Shown here: positions 53,115 through 61,724 of the stretch, in pieces
Layout of the letters: each line of letters begins with the position of its first letter
Numbering within the stretch: position 1 is the first letter of the stretch
NCBI GenBank assembly: GCA_934178345.1
Contig: CAKPQG010000010.1
Location: forward strand, 18,894-82,893
DNA from: an uncultured Dialister sp.
GTDB lineage: Bacteria > Bacillota > Negativicutes > Veillonellales > Dialisteraceae
Length of the DNA stretch: 64,000 bases
Reading direction: 5' to 3'
Position numbers and translations under genes: made by a program
Notes under the pieces: model-generated
The model's input: the letters and a program-made list of their open reading frames with translations, nothing else
Told to the model about the DNA's origin: nothing
Database searches by the model: none

Positions 53115-54014
53115 TTGGATTTCTCGTATAGCAAATGGAAAAAAGCAGCCGCTCTTTCCGCAGCTGCCATGCTCGCGCTGTCGGCTTTTGCACTGACGGG
53201 CTGCGGGGGACAAGGCGGGGAGAAGGCAGCGTCTTCTCAGCCGGTAGCGGCTTCGTCACAGGCGGCGGATCCGAATCTGAAACCCGGCGTCGCTGTCGTG
53301 CATCGCCCAGCGGATGTGAAGTACAGCGTACCGGAGGGCGTGTCCGTCCTCATGTACCACATGATCGGAGACGAACAGGGCAATGCGGCCATCATGACCG
53401 AGGCCAATCTGCGCATCCAGATGAATTATCTGCGGGATCACGGCTACCATCCGATCACCATGCAGGAGCTCTATGACTATGTCACCAAGGGAGCGCCTCT
53501 TCCGGAAAAGCCGGTCTGCATCACGTTCGATGACGGATATCTGGACAGCTACACCATCGTATATCCGCTCATGAAGGAGTATGGCTTCCCATGGACGCTC
53601 TTCCTCATCACCGATGATGTAGGAAAGCCGTACAACCGCATGACCTGGGATCAGCTGAAGGAAATGGCAAACAGCCATGCTGTCACCATTGCAAGTCATA
53701 CGCTGTCGCATCCGAAGCTCCACAATCTTGCCACCCGTGCGGAGAAGGAGAAGGAAATCGTCGAGGCGAACAAGGCACTCAAGTACCAGCTCGGGATCGA
53801 TAATGTCTGGCTGGCATACCCCTATGGCGACTATGACGATGAAGTCATCGACATCTGCAAGAAAGCCGGTATCAAGATGGCTGTCACGACAGACGCCGGC
53901 CGCGTCCATGTCGGCAGCTTCCCTTACGATCTGAAGAGAGCGTATATCGGAAATGACATTTCCATCGCCCGCTTCTCGGAACGTCTGAACAAGGATAATT
54001 ACACGCCGGTTTGA
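53115..54014 (+). CDS. polysaccharide deacetylase lipoprotein
   Basis: Removes acetyl groups from a surface polysaccharide or peptidoglycan. The 299-aa protein has a lipoprotein signal (ALSAAAMLALSAFALTGCGG, Cys near 33) and a Ser/Ala/Gln linker. The NodB domain follows: VSVLMYHMIGDE near 78, ITFDDGYLDSY near 137 (the metal-binding Asp pair) and IASHTLSHPKL near 196 (the two metal His). AYPYGDYDDEVIDI lies near 236. The late position of YHM and the extension before it are typical of the PgaB/IcaB-like branch. The start is TTG at 53115, served by AAAGGAG. Its substrate may be made by the GT2 at 10.6 kb, but this is speculation. Confidence 0.93.
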   Translation: MDFSYSKWKKAAALSAAAMLALSAFALTGCGGQGGEKAASSQPVAASSQAADPNLKPGVAVVHRPADVKYSVPEGVSVLMYHMIGDEQGNAAIMTEANLRIQMNYLRDHGYHPITMQELYDYVTKGAPLPEKPVCITFDDGYLDSYTIVYPLMKEYGFPWTLFLITDDVGKPYNRMTWDQLKEMANSHAVTIASHTLSHPKLHNLATRAEKEKEIVEANKALKYQLGIDNVWLAYPYGDYDDEVIDICKKAGIKMAVTTDAGRVHVGSFPYDLKRAYIGNDISIARFSERLNKDNYTPV

Positions 54015-54044
54015 TGGCTGAGCGGGGGCTTTGACGTGAATCTT

Positions 54045-54265
54045 CAGAGGTTAAGCGGGTTCTGAAGGTGAAAGCAGGGATGAGGTGCCTCGAGTGACTG
54101 GTGGCTAGTGACTAGTGACTTGAATGCCACTTTCGGGCATCGCTCCATATATATATTTGCGGCGAAGCCGCCACCACAACCCTGAACCCTGAACCCTGAA
54201 CCCGCTCCCCCTCTTTCATCCCCGATCAAAGGGCGATACGCCCCAGGGGCTAACCCTCAACCCTT
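54045..54265. repeat. repeat mosaic before the phosphodiester glycosidase gene
   Basis: GAAAGCAGGGATGAG, GTGACTGGTGGCTAGTGACT 7-mers, core CTTTCGGGCATCGC, the GCGGCGAAGCCGC hairpin, three CCCTGAA units, CTTTCATCCCCGATCAAAGG and GGGGCTAACCCTCAACCC. Confidence 0.85.
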
Positions 54266-54280
54266 TTTCAAGGAGTCATA

Positions 54281-55228
54281 ATGAAACGATTTTTCAACAA
54301 CATCGTGGTCAAGTTTATCCTGATCACCCTGGTCTTTTTCATCATCACGTCTCCGATCGTGGTGCTCTTCGGGCCGTTCGGCAATCTGAAGCGCGCCGTG
54401 GTCGGCGCCATCATGCGCTCACGGCATCCGCAGTACATCACGTGGCTTTACAATCAGGAAGAGCTGAACCAGATCCTTGGCACCGTGACGACGACGGACA
54501 AGCAGAATGTATTCTCCTTCAAGCCGCGCACAGATGCGACGCTGAAGCTGAAAAAGATCGAGACATCCCGCTTCGTCGGGTATCTGCTGGAAATCCCAAA
54601 TCCGAAGCGTATCGAAGTCGCTACGGCAGAAGATATCAATGAGAAGGGGGATACCACGTCCAGCATCGCGAAAAAGAACAATGCCGTAGCAGCCATCAAT
54701 GGCGGCGGTTTCTATGATCCGAATGGCACCGGCATCGGACGTCTGCCCTATGGTTTCATCCTGCATCAGGGCAAGTACCTCTTGGGCCAGCAGGTCGATG
54801 ACAAGGAAAAAGTCGACTTCGTCGGCATGACGAAGAGCGGAAACCTGATCGCCGGGAACTACAATAAGAAAGAACTGCGCGACCTTGGCGCGATCGAAGG
54901 CCTGACCTTCGGCCCGCCGCTCATCATTAATGGACAGAAAGTCATCAAGAGCGGTGACGGCGGATGGGGGATCTCCCCACGCTCGGCCATCGGGCAGAAG
55001 AAAGACGGCACGATGCTCTTCCTCGTCATCGACGGACGCCAGCCTGGCTACAGCATCGGTGCGACACTTGTCGATTCGCAGAATATCCTCTATGAAAACG
55101 GAGCCTACATCGCGGCCAATCTGGACGGCGGCTCTTCCACGACACTCTACTATAATGGCAAGGTGGTCAATAAGCCGGCCGATCTTCTGGGCGAGCGTAT
55201 GATACCGACTGCATTTATCGTGAAATAA
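54281..55228 (+). CDS. phosphodiester glycosidase family protein
   Basis: A 315-aa protein with one N-terminal membrane anchor (residues 8-32) and an extracytoplasmic NAGPA/DUF2233-type domain. Family landmarks are AINGGGFYDPNGTGIGR near 142 and PYGFILHQGKYL near 160, then GPPLIINGQ near 211 and WGISPRSAIGQKKDGTMLFL near 226. VIDGRQPGYSIGATL is near 247 and AANLDGGSSTTLYYNG near 276, the last being the most diagnostic. Homologues hydrolyse N-acetylglucosamine-phosphodiester bonds or teichoic acid-like polymers. AAGGAG site present. The following gene starts 10 bp later, so they are one operon. Confidence 0.9.
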   Translation: MKRFFNNIVVKFILITLVFFIITSPIVVLFGPFGNLKRAVVGAIMRSRHPQYITWLYNQEELNQILGTVTTTDKQNVFSFKPRTDATLKLKKIETSRFVGYLLEIPNPKRIEVATAEDINEKGDTTSSIAKKNNAVAAINGGGFYDPNGTGIGRLPYGFILHQGKYLLGQQVDDKEKVDFVGMTKSGNLIAGNYNKKELRDLGAIEGLTFGPPLIINGQKVIKSGDGGWGISPRSAIGQKKDGTMLFLVIDGRQPGYSIGATLVDSQNILYENGAYIAANLDGGSSTTLYYNGKVVNKPADLLGERMIPTAFIVK

Positions 55229-55238
55229 GGAGAACAGC

Positions 55239-56171
55239 GTGAAGAAAAAAATCGCACAGCTCATCATCTGCTTCCTCCTTGGCGCAGGGGTGCAGGCAGG
55301 GGCCTACCTTTATATGGATCGCGTCCTTTTTGCCCCGCTCTCCTCAGGTGACTACGACATGTCCGACGTGAAGGATAAAGTCGCAGAGCAGGCGGAAAAG
55401 GAAGGCAAGAAACTTTATGCGAAAGTCAGCGTGAAAGGGAAAGCCTACTACTCGCATAACTATAAATATATGGCAGATGTGACTGCGGAGACCGTCACCA
55501 TTTACAAAGCCGAAGACCTTGGAAATCCGCAGAAGGTAGACCTCAAGGGACAGGGCGTTTCCTTCTTCGAGTGGATGCCGGATAGAAATCTGGCGCTCAT
55601 GGCGCTCTATCCGATCCACTGGAAGGGCGGACGCTGGGATGTGACACTGGCGCGCTACAATCCGGAAGGCACCACACACGAGTCCGATGCACCGATCCGT
55701 GATCTGCCAAGAAATGCAAAGATCGTGGACGTTGCTTACTCGACCGCGACGAATGCCGTCTACATGAAGATGGAAGTCGGCAAGGGACTCTATCGCATCT
55801 ACCGCACGGATGCAAACTATGATACCCGCCGCATCTACGTCCAGACCTCGCACATCGGCAAGATGGCCGTCTACTATGATGCAGACCGCCTCTTCTATGA
55901 TGACAGCCAGAAAGGCATCATGTACACCTTCAATGGCGATGACAGCTCGTGGCGCGTCATCTCTCCGCCAGGGGCCTACCGCTTGGTTGGCCTTGGGGAT
56001 GATAAGACCATCTATGCCGCCAAGATCAACAGCAAAGGCGAAGTGACCGCTTACTATACAGGGAAACTCGGCGTCGGCTTCAAAGAAGTCAAAGCGCTGG
56101 AAACACCCGTAGAATTCAATTCCGTCACCGTCCATATGATCCGCGAAGCCGCCATGCACGCGGGAAAATAA
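55239..56171 (+). CDS. membrane-anchored protein of unknown function, partner of the glycosidase
   Basis: A 310-aa product starting with GTG (55239), 8 bp past AAGGAG. A single membrane segment (IAQLIICFLLGAGVQAGAYL, residues 4-24) anchors an external domain. The domain has repeated short beta segments (FFEWMPDRNLALMALYP near 108; NAVYMKMEVGKGLYRIYRTD near 167; DRLFYDDSQKGIMYTFNGDD near 210; KTIYAAKINSKGEVTAYY near 255). Their spacing of about 45 residues suggests a WD/YWTD-like beta propeller. No family recognised. Co-transcription with the phosphodiester glycosidase implies a shared envelope task. Confidence 0.72.
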   Translation: MKKKIAQLIICFLLGAGVQAGAYLYMDRVLFAPLSSGDYDMSDVKDKVAEQAEKEGKKLYAKVSVKGKAYYSHNYKYMADVTAETVTIYKAEDLGNPQKVDLKGQGVSFFEWMPDRNLALMALYPIHWKGGRWDVTLARYNPEGTTHESDAPIRDLPRNAKIVDVAYSTATNAVYMKMEVGKGLYRIYRTDANYDTRRIYVQTSHIGKMAVYYDADRLFYDDSQKGIMYTFNGDDSSWRVISPPGAYRLVGLGDDKTIYAAKINSKGEVTAYYTGKLGVGFKEVKALETPVEFNSVTVHMIREAAMHAGK

Positions 56172-56198
56172 AAAGCAGCGCTTCGGCGCTGCTTTTTG
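56169..56198 (+). terminator. terminator of the glycosidase operon
   Basis: AAAAAGCAGCGC pairs with GCGCTGCTTTTT around TTCG, overlapping the stop codon. Confidence 0.92.
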
Positions 56199-56204
56199 TG
56201 TGCG

Positions 56205-56545
56205 AGAGAGAAGGGATGAGTGGCTGGTAGCTAGGGATTAGGGATTTGGAGCGCCGAGCGACTAGTGACTGGTGACTAGTGACTTGGAACTAGTGACTAG
56301 TGACTAGTGGCTAGTGACTGGAAGACTCTCGTATCGTCATTTCGAGCGCAAGCGAGAAATCTTTGTCATCTGCGGTCAGGCGGTCTATGTTTGGAAATCC
56401 GAAATGGGAAACCTGCTCTGCAAGACGCTTTCGGGCACCACCACTCCTAACTCCTAACTCCTCACTCCTAACCAGAGAGCGCGAAGCTTTTAAACGTAAT
56501 CTATGGGCGGCACGTCCCACGGGCTACCCCTGCACCCTTTCACCT
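56205..56545. repeat. repeat mosaic upstream of pyrF
   Basis: About fourteen 7-mers (GTGGCTGGTAGCTAGGGATT, then GTGACTA forms) lead into TCGTATCGTCATTTCGAGCG. Then follow CTCCTAACTCCTAACTCCTC units, GCGAAGCTTTTAAACGTAAT and GGGCTACCCC. Confidence 0.8.
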
Positions 56546-56583
56546 TTTTTACATTTTCTTCCCCCGATTCCCTGAATAAATGA

Positions 56584-56589
56584 TATAAT
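56584..56589 (+). promoter_or_regulatory. -10 box of pyrF-pyrE
   Basis: TATAAT, 39 bp before the pyrF ATG; no clear -35. Confidence 0.55.
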
Positions 56590-56627
56590 AGTTTAGATAC
56601 CTATTATTCCCATGAAGGAGAGCGGAA

Positions 56628-57371
56628 ATGGCAGAAGAAAACGAAATCTATACCGCCGACGACAGACTGATCGTCGCACTGGACGTCGACAGCTTTGACA
56701 AAATGAAAGCGCTGGTCGATGAGCTGGGCGATCTGATCTCCTACTATAAGGTCGGCATGGAGCTCTACTACAGCGCAGGCAGTGATACGATCCGCTACCT
56801 GAAGGAACACGGAAAGAAAGTTTTCCTGGACCTGAAGCTCCACGATATTCCGAATACCGTCGGCCACAGCGTGGCCTCCGTCACCCGTCTCGGCGTGAAC
56901 CTCATCACTGTCCATGCAGCAGGCGGTCGTGCGATGATGCAGGCAGCCACGCGCTATGCGAAGATCACTGCGGATGAACTGGGCGTAGAACGTCCGAAGA
57001 TCCTGGCGGTCACCGTCCTCACCAGCTTTGATGACCAGGGATGGCAGGAAGTCGGCGGACATCTCCCCATTCAGGAGCATGTCTTGGAACTGGCTTCCCT
57101 TGCGAAATCCTCCGGCGTCGATGGTGTCGTCGCTTCCCCGAAAGAAGCCGGCAGCATCCGCGAGATGGCCGGAAAGGATGATTTCCTCATCGTGACCCCT
57201 GGCATCCGCCCATCCTTTGCCCAGACCGATGACCAGAAACGCATCGCGACCCCGTCACAGGCTTTCAAGGACGGCTCTTCCATGCTCGTTATCGGACGTC
57301 CGATCACACAGGCCATTGATCCCTGTGCGGCTGCCCGTTTAATTTTAAAAGAAATAAAGGAGAACGCATAA
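56628..57371 (+). CDS. pyrF: orotidine 5'-phosphate decarboxylase
   Basis: Final step of UMP synthesis. The 247-aa protein is the group I type. It shows RLIVALDVDSFDKM near 10 (substrate Asp), YYKVGMELYY near 37 and KVFLDLKLHDIPNTVGHSV near 63 (the catalytic DxKxxD array). ITVHAAGG lies near 97 and ILAVTVLTSFD near 125. VVASPKEA is near 165, and FLIVTPGIRP near 186 and MLVIGRPITQA near 223 form the phosphate site. GAAGGAGAG precedes the ATG. The last base of its stop is the first of pyrE (TAATG), so the two are translationally coupled. Confidence 0.97.
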   Translation: MAEENEIYTADDRLIVALDVDSFDKMKALVDELGDLISYYKVGMELYYSAGSDTIRYLKEHGKKVFLDLKLHDIPNTVGHSVASVTRLGVNLITVHAAGGRAMMQAATRYAKITADELGVERPKILAVTVLTSFDDQGWQEVGGHLPIQEHVLELASLAKSSGVDGVVASPKEAGSIREMAGKDDFLIVTPGIRPSFAQTDDQKRIATPSQAFKDGSSMLVIGRPITQAIDPCAAARLILKEIKENA

Positions 57372-57958
57372 TGAACGAAAAAGAAGTCGAATCTTTACTG
57401 AAAGAAACCAAAGCCATTCTGGAAGGCCATTTCCTTCTGACCAGCGGTCTTCACAGCCCTCTTTATGTAGAAAAATTCAACGTGCTCCAGCATCCGGAAT
57501 ACACGGAAAAGCTCTGCCAGGAATTTGCAAACCATTTCAAGGATATGGGCATCGAGACCGTCATTGGACCGGCGACCGGCGGCATCATCCTGTCTCAGGT
57601 CACTGCCCGTCTGCTGGGCGTTCGTTCCATTTTCACCGAAAGAGAAAATGGCAAGATGACCCTGCGCCGCGGCTTCAAGGTCGCTCCGGGTGAAAAAGTC
57701 CTCATCGTCGAAGACATCGTCACCACCGGCGGCTCTATCAAAGAAGTCGTCGATGTCGTGAATGAAGCCAAGGGCGACATCGTCGGCATCGGCCTCTTCG
57801 TAGACAGAAGCGGCGGCAAAGCAGACTTCGGCGTACCGAAGGAAAAGGTATATCCGCTGCTCCACCTCACCGTTCCGACCTACAAGCCGGAAGAATGTCC
57901 GCTCTGCAAAGAAGGCGTGCCGATCACCGAACGTGGCAGCCATCATCTGAAGAAATAA
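57371..57958 (+). CDS. pyrE: orotate phosphoribosyltransferase
   Basis: Makes orotidine monophosphate from orotate and PRPP, just before PyrF. The 195-aa protein has GHFLLTSGLHSPLYVEKF near 18 and GPATGGIILSQVTARLLG near 61. FTERENGKMTLRRGF near 84 is the mobile loop. The PRPP-binding motif VLIVEDIVTTGGSIKEVV is near 109-126. The C-terminal extension CPLCKEGVPITERGSHH is typical of the clade that carries a CxxC. AAGGAG overlaps the pyrF end. No attenuator or PyrR site was noticed ahead of pyrFE. Confidence 0.96.
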   Translation: MNEKEVESLLKETKAILEGHFLLTSGLHSPLYVEKFNVLQHPEYTEKLCQEFANHFKDMGIETVIGPATGGIILSQVTARLLGVRSIFTERENGKMTLRRGFKVAPGEKVLIVEDIVTTGGSIKEVVDVVNEAKGDIVGIGLFVDRSGGKADFGVPKEKVYPLLHLTVPTYKPEECPLCKEGVPITERGSHHLKK

Positions 57959-57969
57959 GAAATAGAGCC

Positions 57970-58008
57970 CAAAAGCACATTTGCGTATCGCGCAGATGTG
58001 CTTTTTTA
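57970..58008 (+). terminator. terminator of pyrF-pyrE
   Basis: AAAAGCACATTTGCG pairs with CGCAGATGTGCTTTT around TATCG (one mismatch), followed by TTA. Confidence 0.9.
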
Positions 58009-58069
58009 GTGGGAAGTGGGGCGCGTTGGAAGGAACGCATAATCCCATATAGCAGCCCAATAAGTTTGA

Positions 58070-58175
58070 ACGCAGGGATGAGTGGCTAGGGATTAGTAGC
58101 TAGGGATTAGGTTTGCGCTAGTTTTAAACCTTTGCGGCACTTCCATATTTTTATGTGCCGCACCAGCACTTCTCA
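58070..58175. repeat. short repeat mosaic before the MatC-like gene
   Basis: GTTTGAACGCAGGGATGAG, TGGCTAGGGATTAGTAGCTA 7-mers and a GCGGCACTTCC...GTGCCGC hairpin (the compensated form of the usual one). The remaining 165 bp to 58343 are AT-rich and contain a TGCTATGAT box near 58279, the likely promoter. Confidence 0.75.
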
Positions 58176-58343
58176 CTATAAAAGAGAAGCAGCCTATATC
58201 CGGTTCATCGGAAAACGAAATTAACCAGCAAGCATAACTTTCATGCGAATCCTGTATTTTATTCCAAGAGGAAAATCATGCTATGATTTGTGAGGATTAG
58301 TCTAGTCTTAGCACCTGATTAGTATAAAAACAAGGAGGACATG

Positions 58344-59594
58344 ATGGCACTGGCATCGCTTGCAGCACTGGGACTTGCTATATTTCTTGGCTTTGTAAAG
58401 AAAATGAATACGGGGCTGCTATGTATCGCACTCGCGCTCCTCGTCGGAAGGTTGGCTGGAGTTTCTGATGATGAGATCATCCGCGGTTTCAACTATTCCT
58501 TGTTCCTCATGCTCCTTGGCGTGACCTATCTTTTCGGACTGGCAGAAATCAATGGGACGCTCGCGCTTCTTTCCAAGAAGATCGTGGCGCTCTCCGGGCG
58601 TCGCACCTACCTGGTGCCGATCGTCATGTACCTTTTTGCGACCATCCTCTCTGCGCTGGGACCGGGCACCATTCCGACGGCAGCCATTATGATGGTCTTC
58701 GGGATGACACTCGCCAAGGAAATGGATATCAATCCAGCCATGCTGGCGGCCATTATTTTCCTTGGAGCGGCAGGCGGCGGCATGTCACCTCTGGCGGCCA
58801 CAGGCATCATCGGGCTGAATCTATGCGGGGAATTTGGCCTGACCGGGATCGAGGAGCCGCTTCTCGTGAATGGAGTCCTCTCTTCGACGGTCTATGCTGC
58901 GCTGATTTATCTGGCTTTCGGTGGCTATCGCCTCAAGTCAGACATTGTGCTTCATTTGGCGGATACCCCTTCGTTTGCACGCCAGCAGGTCATCACGCTC
59001 ACAGGTATCATTGGCATGGTGGTTCTTGTCCTGCTCTTTCATATCAATGTGGGGCTTGCCAGCTTTGGCGTCGCTGCCATCTTGTCATTTCTGAATGTAT
59101 CGGATGAAACAGCCGCGCTTCGCCGTATCCCCTGGGGGACGCTTCTTCTGATCTGCGGTGTCGGCGTGCTGATGAATATCATCATCCTGACGGGCGGCAT
59201 TGATCTGCTCTCGGATGCACTCGCTTCCATCATGAGCGATTCGACGGCGGTCAGCATTCTGGGGATCACGGCAGGCGTCCTCTCCTGGTTCTCCTCGACC
59301 TCCGGGGTCGTCATGCCCACACTCATCCCGACCGTGCCGCATATCCTCACGCAGATGGGAAGCAGTGCGAATCCGGTCGAATGGGTCACTGCTATCACCA
59401 TGGTCTCCAATACCGCCGGCATCAGCCCCTTATCGACAGGCGGCGCGCTGGCGCTGGCGGCTTATTCTGCAGAAGGCGGTTTGAAAGACGGAGAGCTGGA
59501 CCGGCTCTTCCTGCGGATGTTCTTCATCTCTGCCGCCGGCGTCGTGTCCCTGTCAGTGCTGGCGTACTTCGGGCTGTATCGCTGGCTGCTGTAA
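58344..59594 (+). CDS. MatC-like / SLC13-type dicarboxylate transporter
   Basis: A 416-aa inner-membrane permease with about eleven hydrophobic helices. The N-terminal part (MALASLAALGLAIFLGFVKK, then MNTGLLCIALALLVG) and the ALGPGTIPTAAIMMVFGM loop near 110 match the MatC N-terminal family of malonate/dicarboxylate carriers in the ion transporter superfamily. The pseudo-symmetric second half has SSTSGVVMPTLIPTVPHI near 315 and SNTAGISPLSTGGALAL near 355, the re-entrant substrate motif. AGGAGG at 58333-58338 is 5 bp from ATG 58344 and too close to ATG 58341. The substrate is probably malonate, malate or a related acid. The downstream 157-aa gene lies 19 bp away. Confidence 0.85.
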   Translation: MALASLAALGLAIFLGFVKKMNTGLLCIALALLVGRLAGVSDDEIIRGFNYSLFLMLLGVTYLFGLAEINGTLALLSKKIVALSGRRTYLVPIVMYLFATILSALGPGTIPTAAIMMVFGMTLAKEMDINPAMLAAIIFLGAAGGGMSPLAATGIIGLNLCGEFGLTGIEEPLLVNGVLSSTVYAALIYLAFGGYRLKSDIVLHLADTPSFARQQVITLTGIIGMVVLVLLFHINVGLASFGVAAILSFLNVSDETAALRRIPWGTLLLICGVGVLMNIIILTGGIDLLSDALASIMSDSTAVSILGITAGVLSWFSSTSGVVMPTLIPTVPHILTQMGSSANPVEWVTAITMVSNTAGISPLSTGGALALAAYSAEGGLKDGELDRLFLRMFFISAAGVVSLSVLAYFGLYRWLL

Positions 59595-59613
59595 AGGAAA
59601 TGGAGGGATAGCC

Positions 59614-60087
59614 ATGACTGAAAATCGTGAGGCATTGCTTTACCTGCTGCGAATCGCTGGATTTCTTTTCGCCGTGTGCTGCGTCTGGATGATCTATGCC
59701 AGACAAAAAAAGAAAATGATGCGACTGAAAACTGCCAATACATACTCCGCCGTCGTCCTTCTGCACAAGCGTCATGCAGGCAATATGGACTACTCCAGCA
59801 TCAATGCGATCCTGCACATCGATGGCCTTCACGCAGAGACGTTTCTCTATGCGCTGGGAGTCCCTGCGGTGTATCTCTCTCCCGGAAAACATGTCATCGA
59901 AGTGGAAGCCCATTGGTCGAGGCATATCCGCGGCAGACGCATGAAAGAATTTCAGGCAGGCCCTAGTACCATCACTGTCTCCGTCGAGTCGGGAGAGTAC
60001 TGGTCGCTGGAGTACTGCATCTCTAAAAATAGTTTCATTTTTGAACGTTGTGATCCGAAGCAGTTGTTTTTAAAAAGAGCCGTGTAA
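59614..60087 (+). CDS. membrane-anchored hypothetical protein
   Basis: A 157-aa protein with one N-terminal membrane helix (LLYLLRIAGFLFAVCCVWMI, residues 8-27), a basic stop-transfer (RQKKKMMR), and a C-terminal beta-rich domain. The domain's VYLSPGKHVIEVEAHWSR near 88 and ITVSVESGEYWSLEYCISKN near 118 resemble the PEGA/DUF-type surface domain that ends in a stiff beta sandwich. No family is assigned. GGAGGGA precedes the ATG. Only 19 bp separate it from the transporter gene, so it probably belongs to the same transcript. Confidence 0.7.
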   Translation: MTENREALLYLLRIAGFLFAVCCVWMIYARQKKKMMRLKTANTYSAVVLLHKRHAGNMDYSSINAILHIDGLHAETFLYALGVPAVYLSPGKHVIEVEAHWSRHIRGRRMKEFQAGPSTITVSVESGEYWSLEYCISKNSFIFERCDPKQLFLKRAV

Positions 60088-60091
60088 AGGA

Positions 60092-60126
60092 AACGCTGAC
60101 TCTGTGATAGGGTCGGCGTTTTTTAT
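60092..60126 (+). terminator. terminator of the transporter operon
   Basis: AACGCTGAC pairs with GTCGGCGTT (one G-U) around TCTGTGATAGG, followed by TTTTA. Its first bases resemble the end of the 167-bp element, possibly by descent. Confidence 0.75.
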
Positions 60127-60227
60127 ATGCGATATGCTTCCCCTTTTGGAAGTCAGCATAAAAGTTCCTCTAAAAAGGCATATTTTGAAAGAAAAATACC
60201 AAAGGTATAACCGATTGGCATGAACTA

Positions 60228-60256
60228 TAGACAACGAAAAAACAGATGGATATAAT
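60228..60256 (+). promoter_or_regulatory. promoter of the 103-aa gene
   Basis: TAGACA, 17-bp spacer, TATAAT, with a 124-bp leader before the start codon. The leader contains no clear structure. Confidence 0.6.
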
Positions 60257-60380
60257 GGAATCAGAAAGGATGAAGAAGGAAACACCTTTCAGACCTGTCA
60301 AAATCACTTGAAATGAGTGTAAAACTTCTAATTTCAGATTATTTCCTCGTGCAGCCGCTGAATGCAGAAAGGAGACTATC

Positions 60381-60692
60381 ATGAACAAGATGTATGATGC
60401 AGTGATGAAAATGGAAACTTTACTCGATGCGTATGAAGCGCTCATCGGCGATATGACAAATTTCCTGAATGACAATGGGATCGATATCACAGGTGATCCA
60501 TCGGAACATCCGGCACTGATGCTCTACGCAGAAGCCGGACGGATCTATGGCCGTCTGCTCCATACGAGAAAGCTGGAAGACCTGCTTCGTATGGAAGGAG
60601 AGTACCGCCTCATGACCTCTATGGTCGCTGAGATGAAGGCGGGCGCCTGGATGACCACCTCCCATCACGAAAAAATGGCAAAAGCCGGTTAA
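60381..60692 (+). CDS. small protein, paralogue of the minus-strand protein at 61180
   Basis: A helical 103-aa protein: MYDAVMKMETLLDAYEALIG, then FLNDNGIDITGDPSEHPALM, then YAEAGRIYGRLLHTRKLEDL. It ends MEGEYRLMTSMVAEMKAGAW, then MTTS. It shares the pattern GIDI-G-P-LMLY-EA-RIY and MEGEY-L--S---M--G-WMT with the 98-aa protein encoded convergently 500 bp away, so the two are an ancient duplication. The family is not recognised. AAAGGAG lies before the ATG, and a good promoter is upstream. Confidence 0.75.
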   Translation: MNKMYDAVMKMETLLDAYEALIGDMTNFLNDNGIDITGDPSEHPALMLYAEAGRIYGRLLHTRKLEDLLRMEGEYRLMTSMVAEMKAGAWMTTSHHEKMAKAG

Positions 60693-60829
60693 GTCCGTGA
60701 GGAACAGGATGGAAACGAGAAAAAGGGCTGTGAAATAACGATCATCTCATTTTCGCGTTCAATCTGCCGCGGGGGACTTGTAGCTCTCATAGGAGTGACC
60801 GTGAAACCTTATCCCAGCTGTCTTTCATG

Positions 60830-61000
60830 CCATAGTCACCCTATCCGCCCCTGCGGGGCACCTTCCCCTAGAGGGGAAGGCTGCGATACGAGAATGCCAT
60901 CTTCTAAAAAAGGCGGCGAAGCCGCCACGAGAGCCCTGAACCTTGAGCCCTGGACCTTGAGCCCTGAACCTTGAACCCTGAACCCTGAACCAAATGAAAG
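60830..61000. repeat. GC-rich hairpin block and 12-mer/7-mer array
   Basis: CCTATCCGCCCCTGCGGGGC and CACCTTCCCCTAGAGGGGAA are the reverse orientation of the block at 27650. Then GGCGGCGAAGCCGCC and units CCCTGAACCTTGAG (four) and CCCTGAA (three). Confidence 0.75.
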
Positions 61001-61008
61001 CAAAGTAA

Positions 61009-61059
61009 AAAGGGGGCTGTGAAGAAATGAGGATTCATTTCTTCACAGCCCCTTTTTAC
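61009..61059. terminator. long terminator hairpin between the two paralogues
   Basis: AGGGGGCTGTGAAGAAATGA pairs with TCATTTCTTCACAGCCCC around GGAT, a stem of about 18 bp, followed by TTTTTAC. It can stop the plus-strand 103-aa transcript. Confidence 0.85.
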
Positions 61060-61135
61060 GTGGAGTAATAGGTCGGATGATGATTGAACAGGGGGATTTC
61101 ACGATAGTATTTTTCACAAAAAGACAAAGCAAAAG

Positions 61136-61173
61136 GAGGGACAAGATGCCTGTGTATCTTGTCCCTCCTTCTA
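61136..61173 (-). terminator. terminator of the minus-strand 98-aa gene
   Basis: AAGGAGGGACAAGAT pairs perfectly with ATCTTGTCCCTCCTT around GCCTGTGT. On the minus strand it is followed by TTGCTTTG, a weak T run, 7 bp past the stop. Confidence 0.7.
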
Positions 61174-61179
61174 TTTCTC

Positions 61180-61476
61180 TTAGACTACATCTTTTTTAAA
61201 ATAGGGGGATGTCATCCAGTTTCCGGTCTGCATATCCGACAAAATAGAGCGAAGGAGATCATATTCGCCTTCCATGATGCAGAGCGGATCCATATTTTTC
61301 ATCTGAGGAAGAGATGTATAGATGCGAAGCGCTTCTTTGTACAGCATCAGCTCGGGAGCTTTGCCATTGATATCGATCCCTGCCTCTTCGAAGTAGGCGC
61401 GGTACTGAGCCAGCAGCTGCTCGAAGTTATGAATCATTTTTTCACGCTTCATTGTGGTGTCGTATAAACTGCTCAT
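61180..61476 (-). CDS. small protein, paralogue of the plus-strand protein at 60381
   Basis: A 98-aa helical protein: MSSLYDTTMKREKMIHNFEQ, then YFEEAGIDINGKAPELMLYK, then EALRIYTSLPQMK. It ends MEGEYDLLRSILSDMQTGNW, then MTSPYFKK. The conserved positions listed for its paralogue are all present. AGGAGG is 8 bp before the ATG on the minus strand. The tail-to-tail arrangement with the paralogue and an intervening double terminator means independent regulation. Function unknown. Confidence 0.75.
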   Translation of the reverse strand: MSSLYDTTMKREKMIHNFEQLLAQYRAYFEEAGIDINGKAPELMLYKEALRIYTSLPQMKNMDPLCIMEGEYDLLRSILSDMQTGNWMTSPYFKKDVV

Positions 61477-61724
61477 GATGGTTTCCTCCTTCTCTGCCGC
61501 AGCAGGTGGATAGAAAGCAGAAACTTCATGAAGAGCTATGGTACAAACCCTGAGAAATATAGATCTGCTTCCATATAGGTTCTCTTGTCTGTCACATGAG
61601 TATCTGCTTTCAGAATTCTTATGATTCCATTATAAGGAATACAGCTATTCACGTCTATAGCATATGCCAATGTGTTATAACTTCCGCTTTCGCAGCAGGA
61701 AATATGCCAAACTTCACGTTTTTT

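Noticed and set aside
60083..60120. Possible further copy of the 167-bp element
   Set aside because: AAAGGAAACGCTGA matches only 13 bases of the end and then continues as a normal terminator; it was kept as a terminator.
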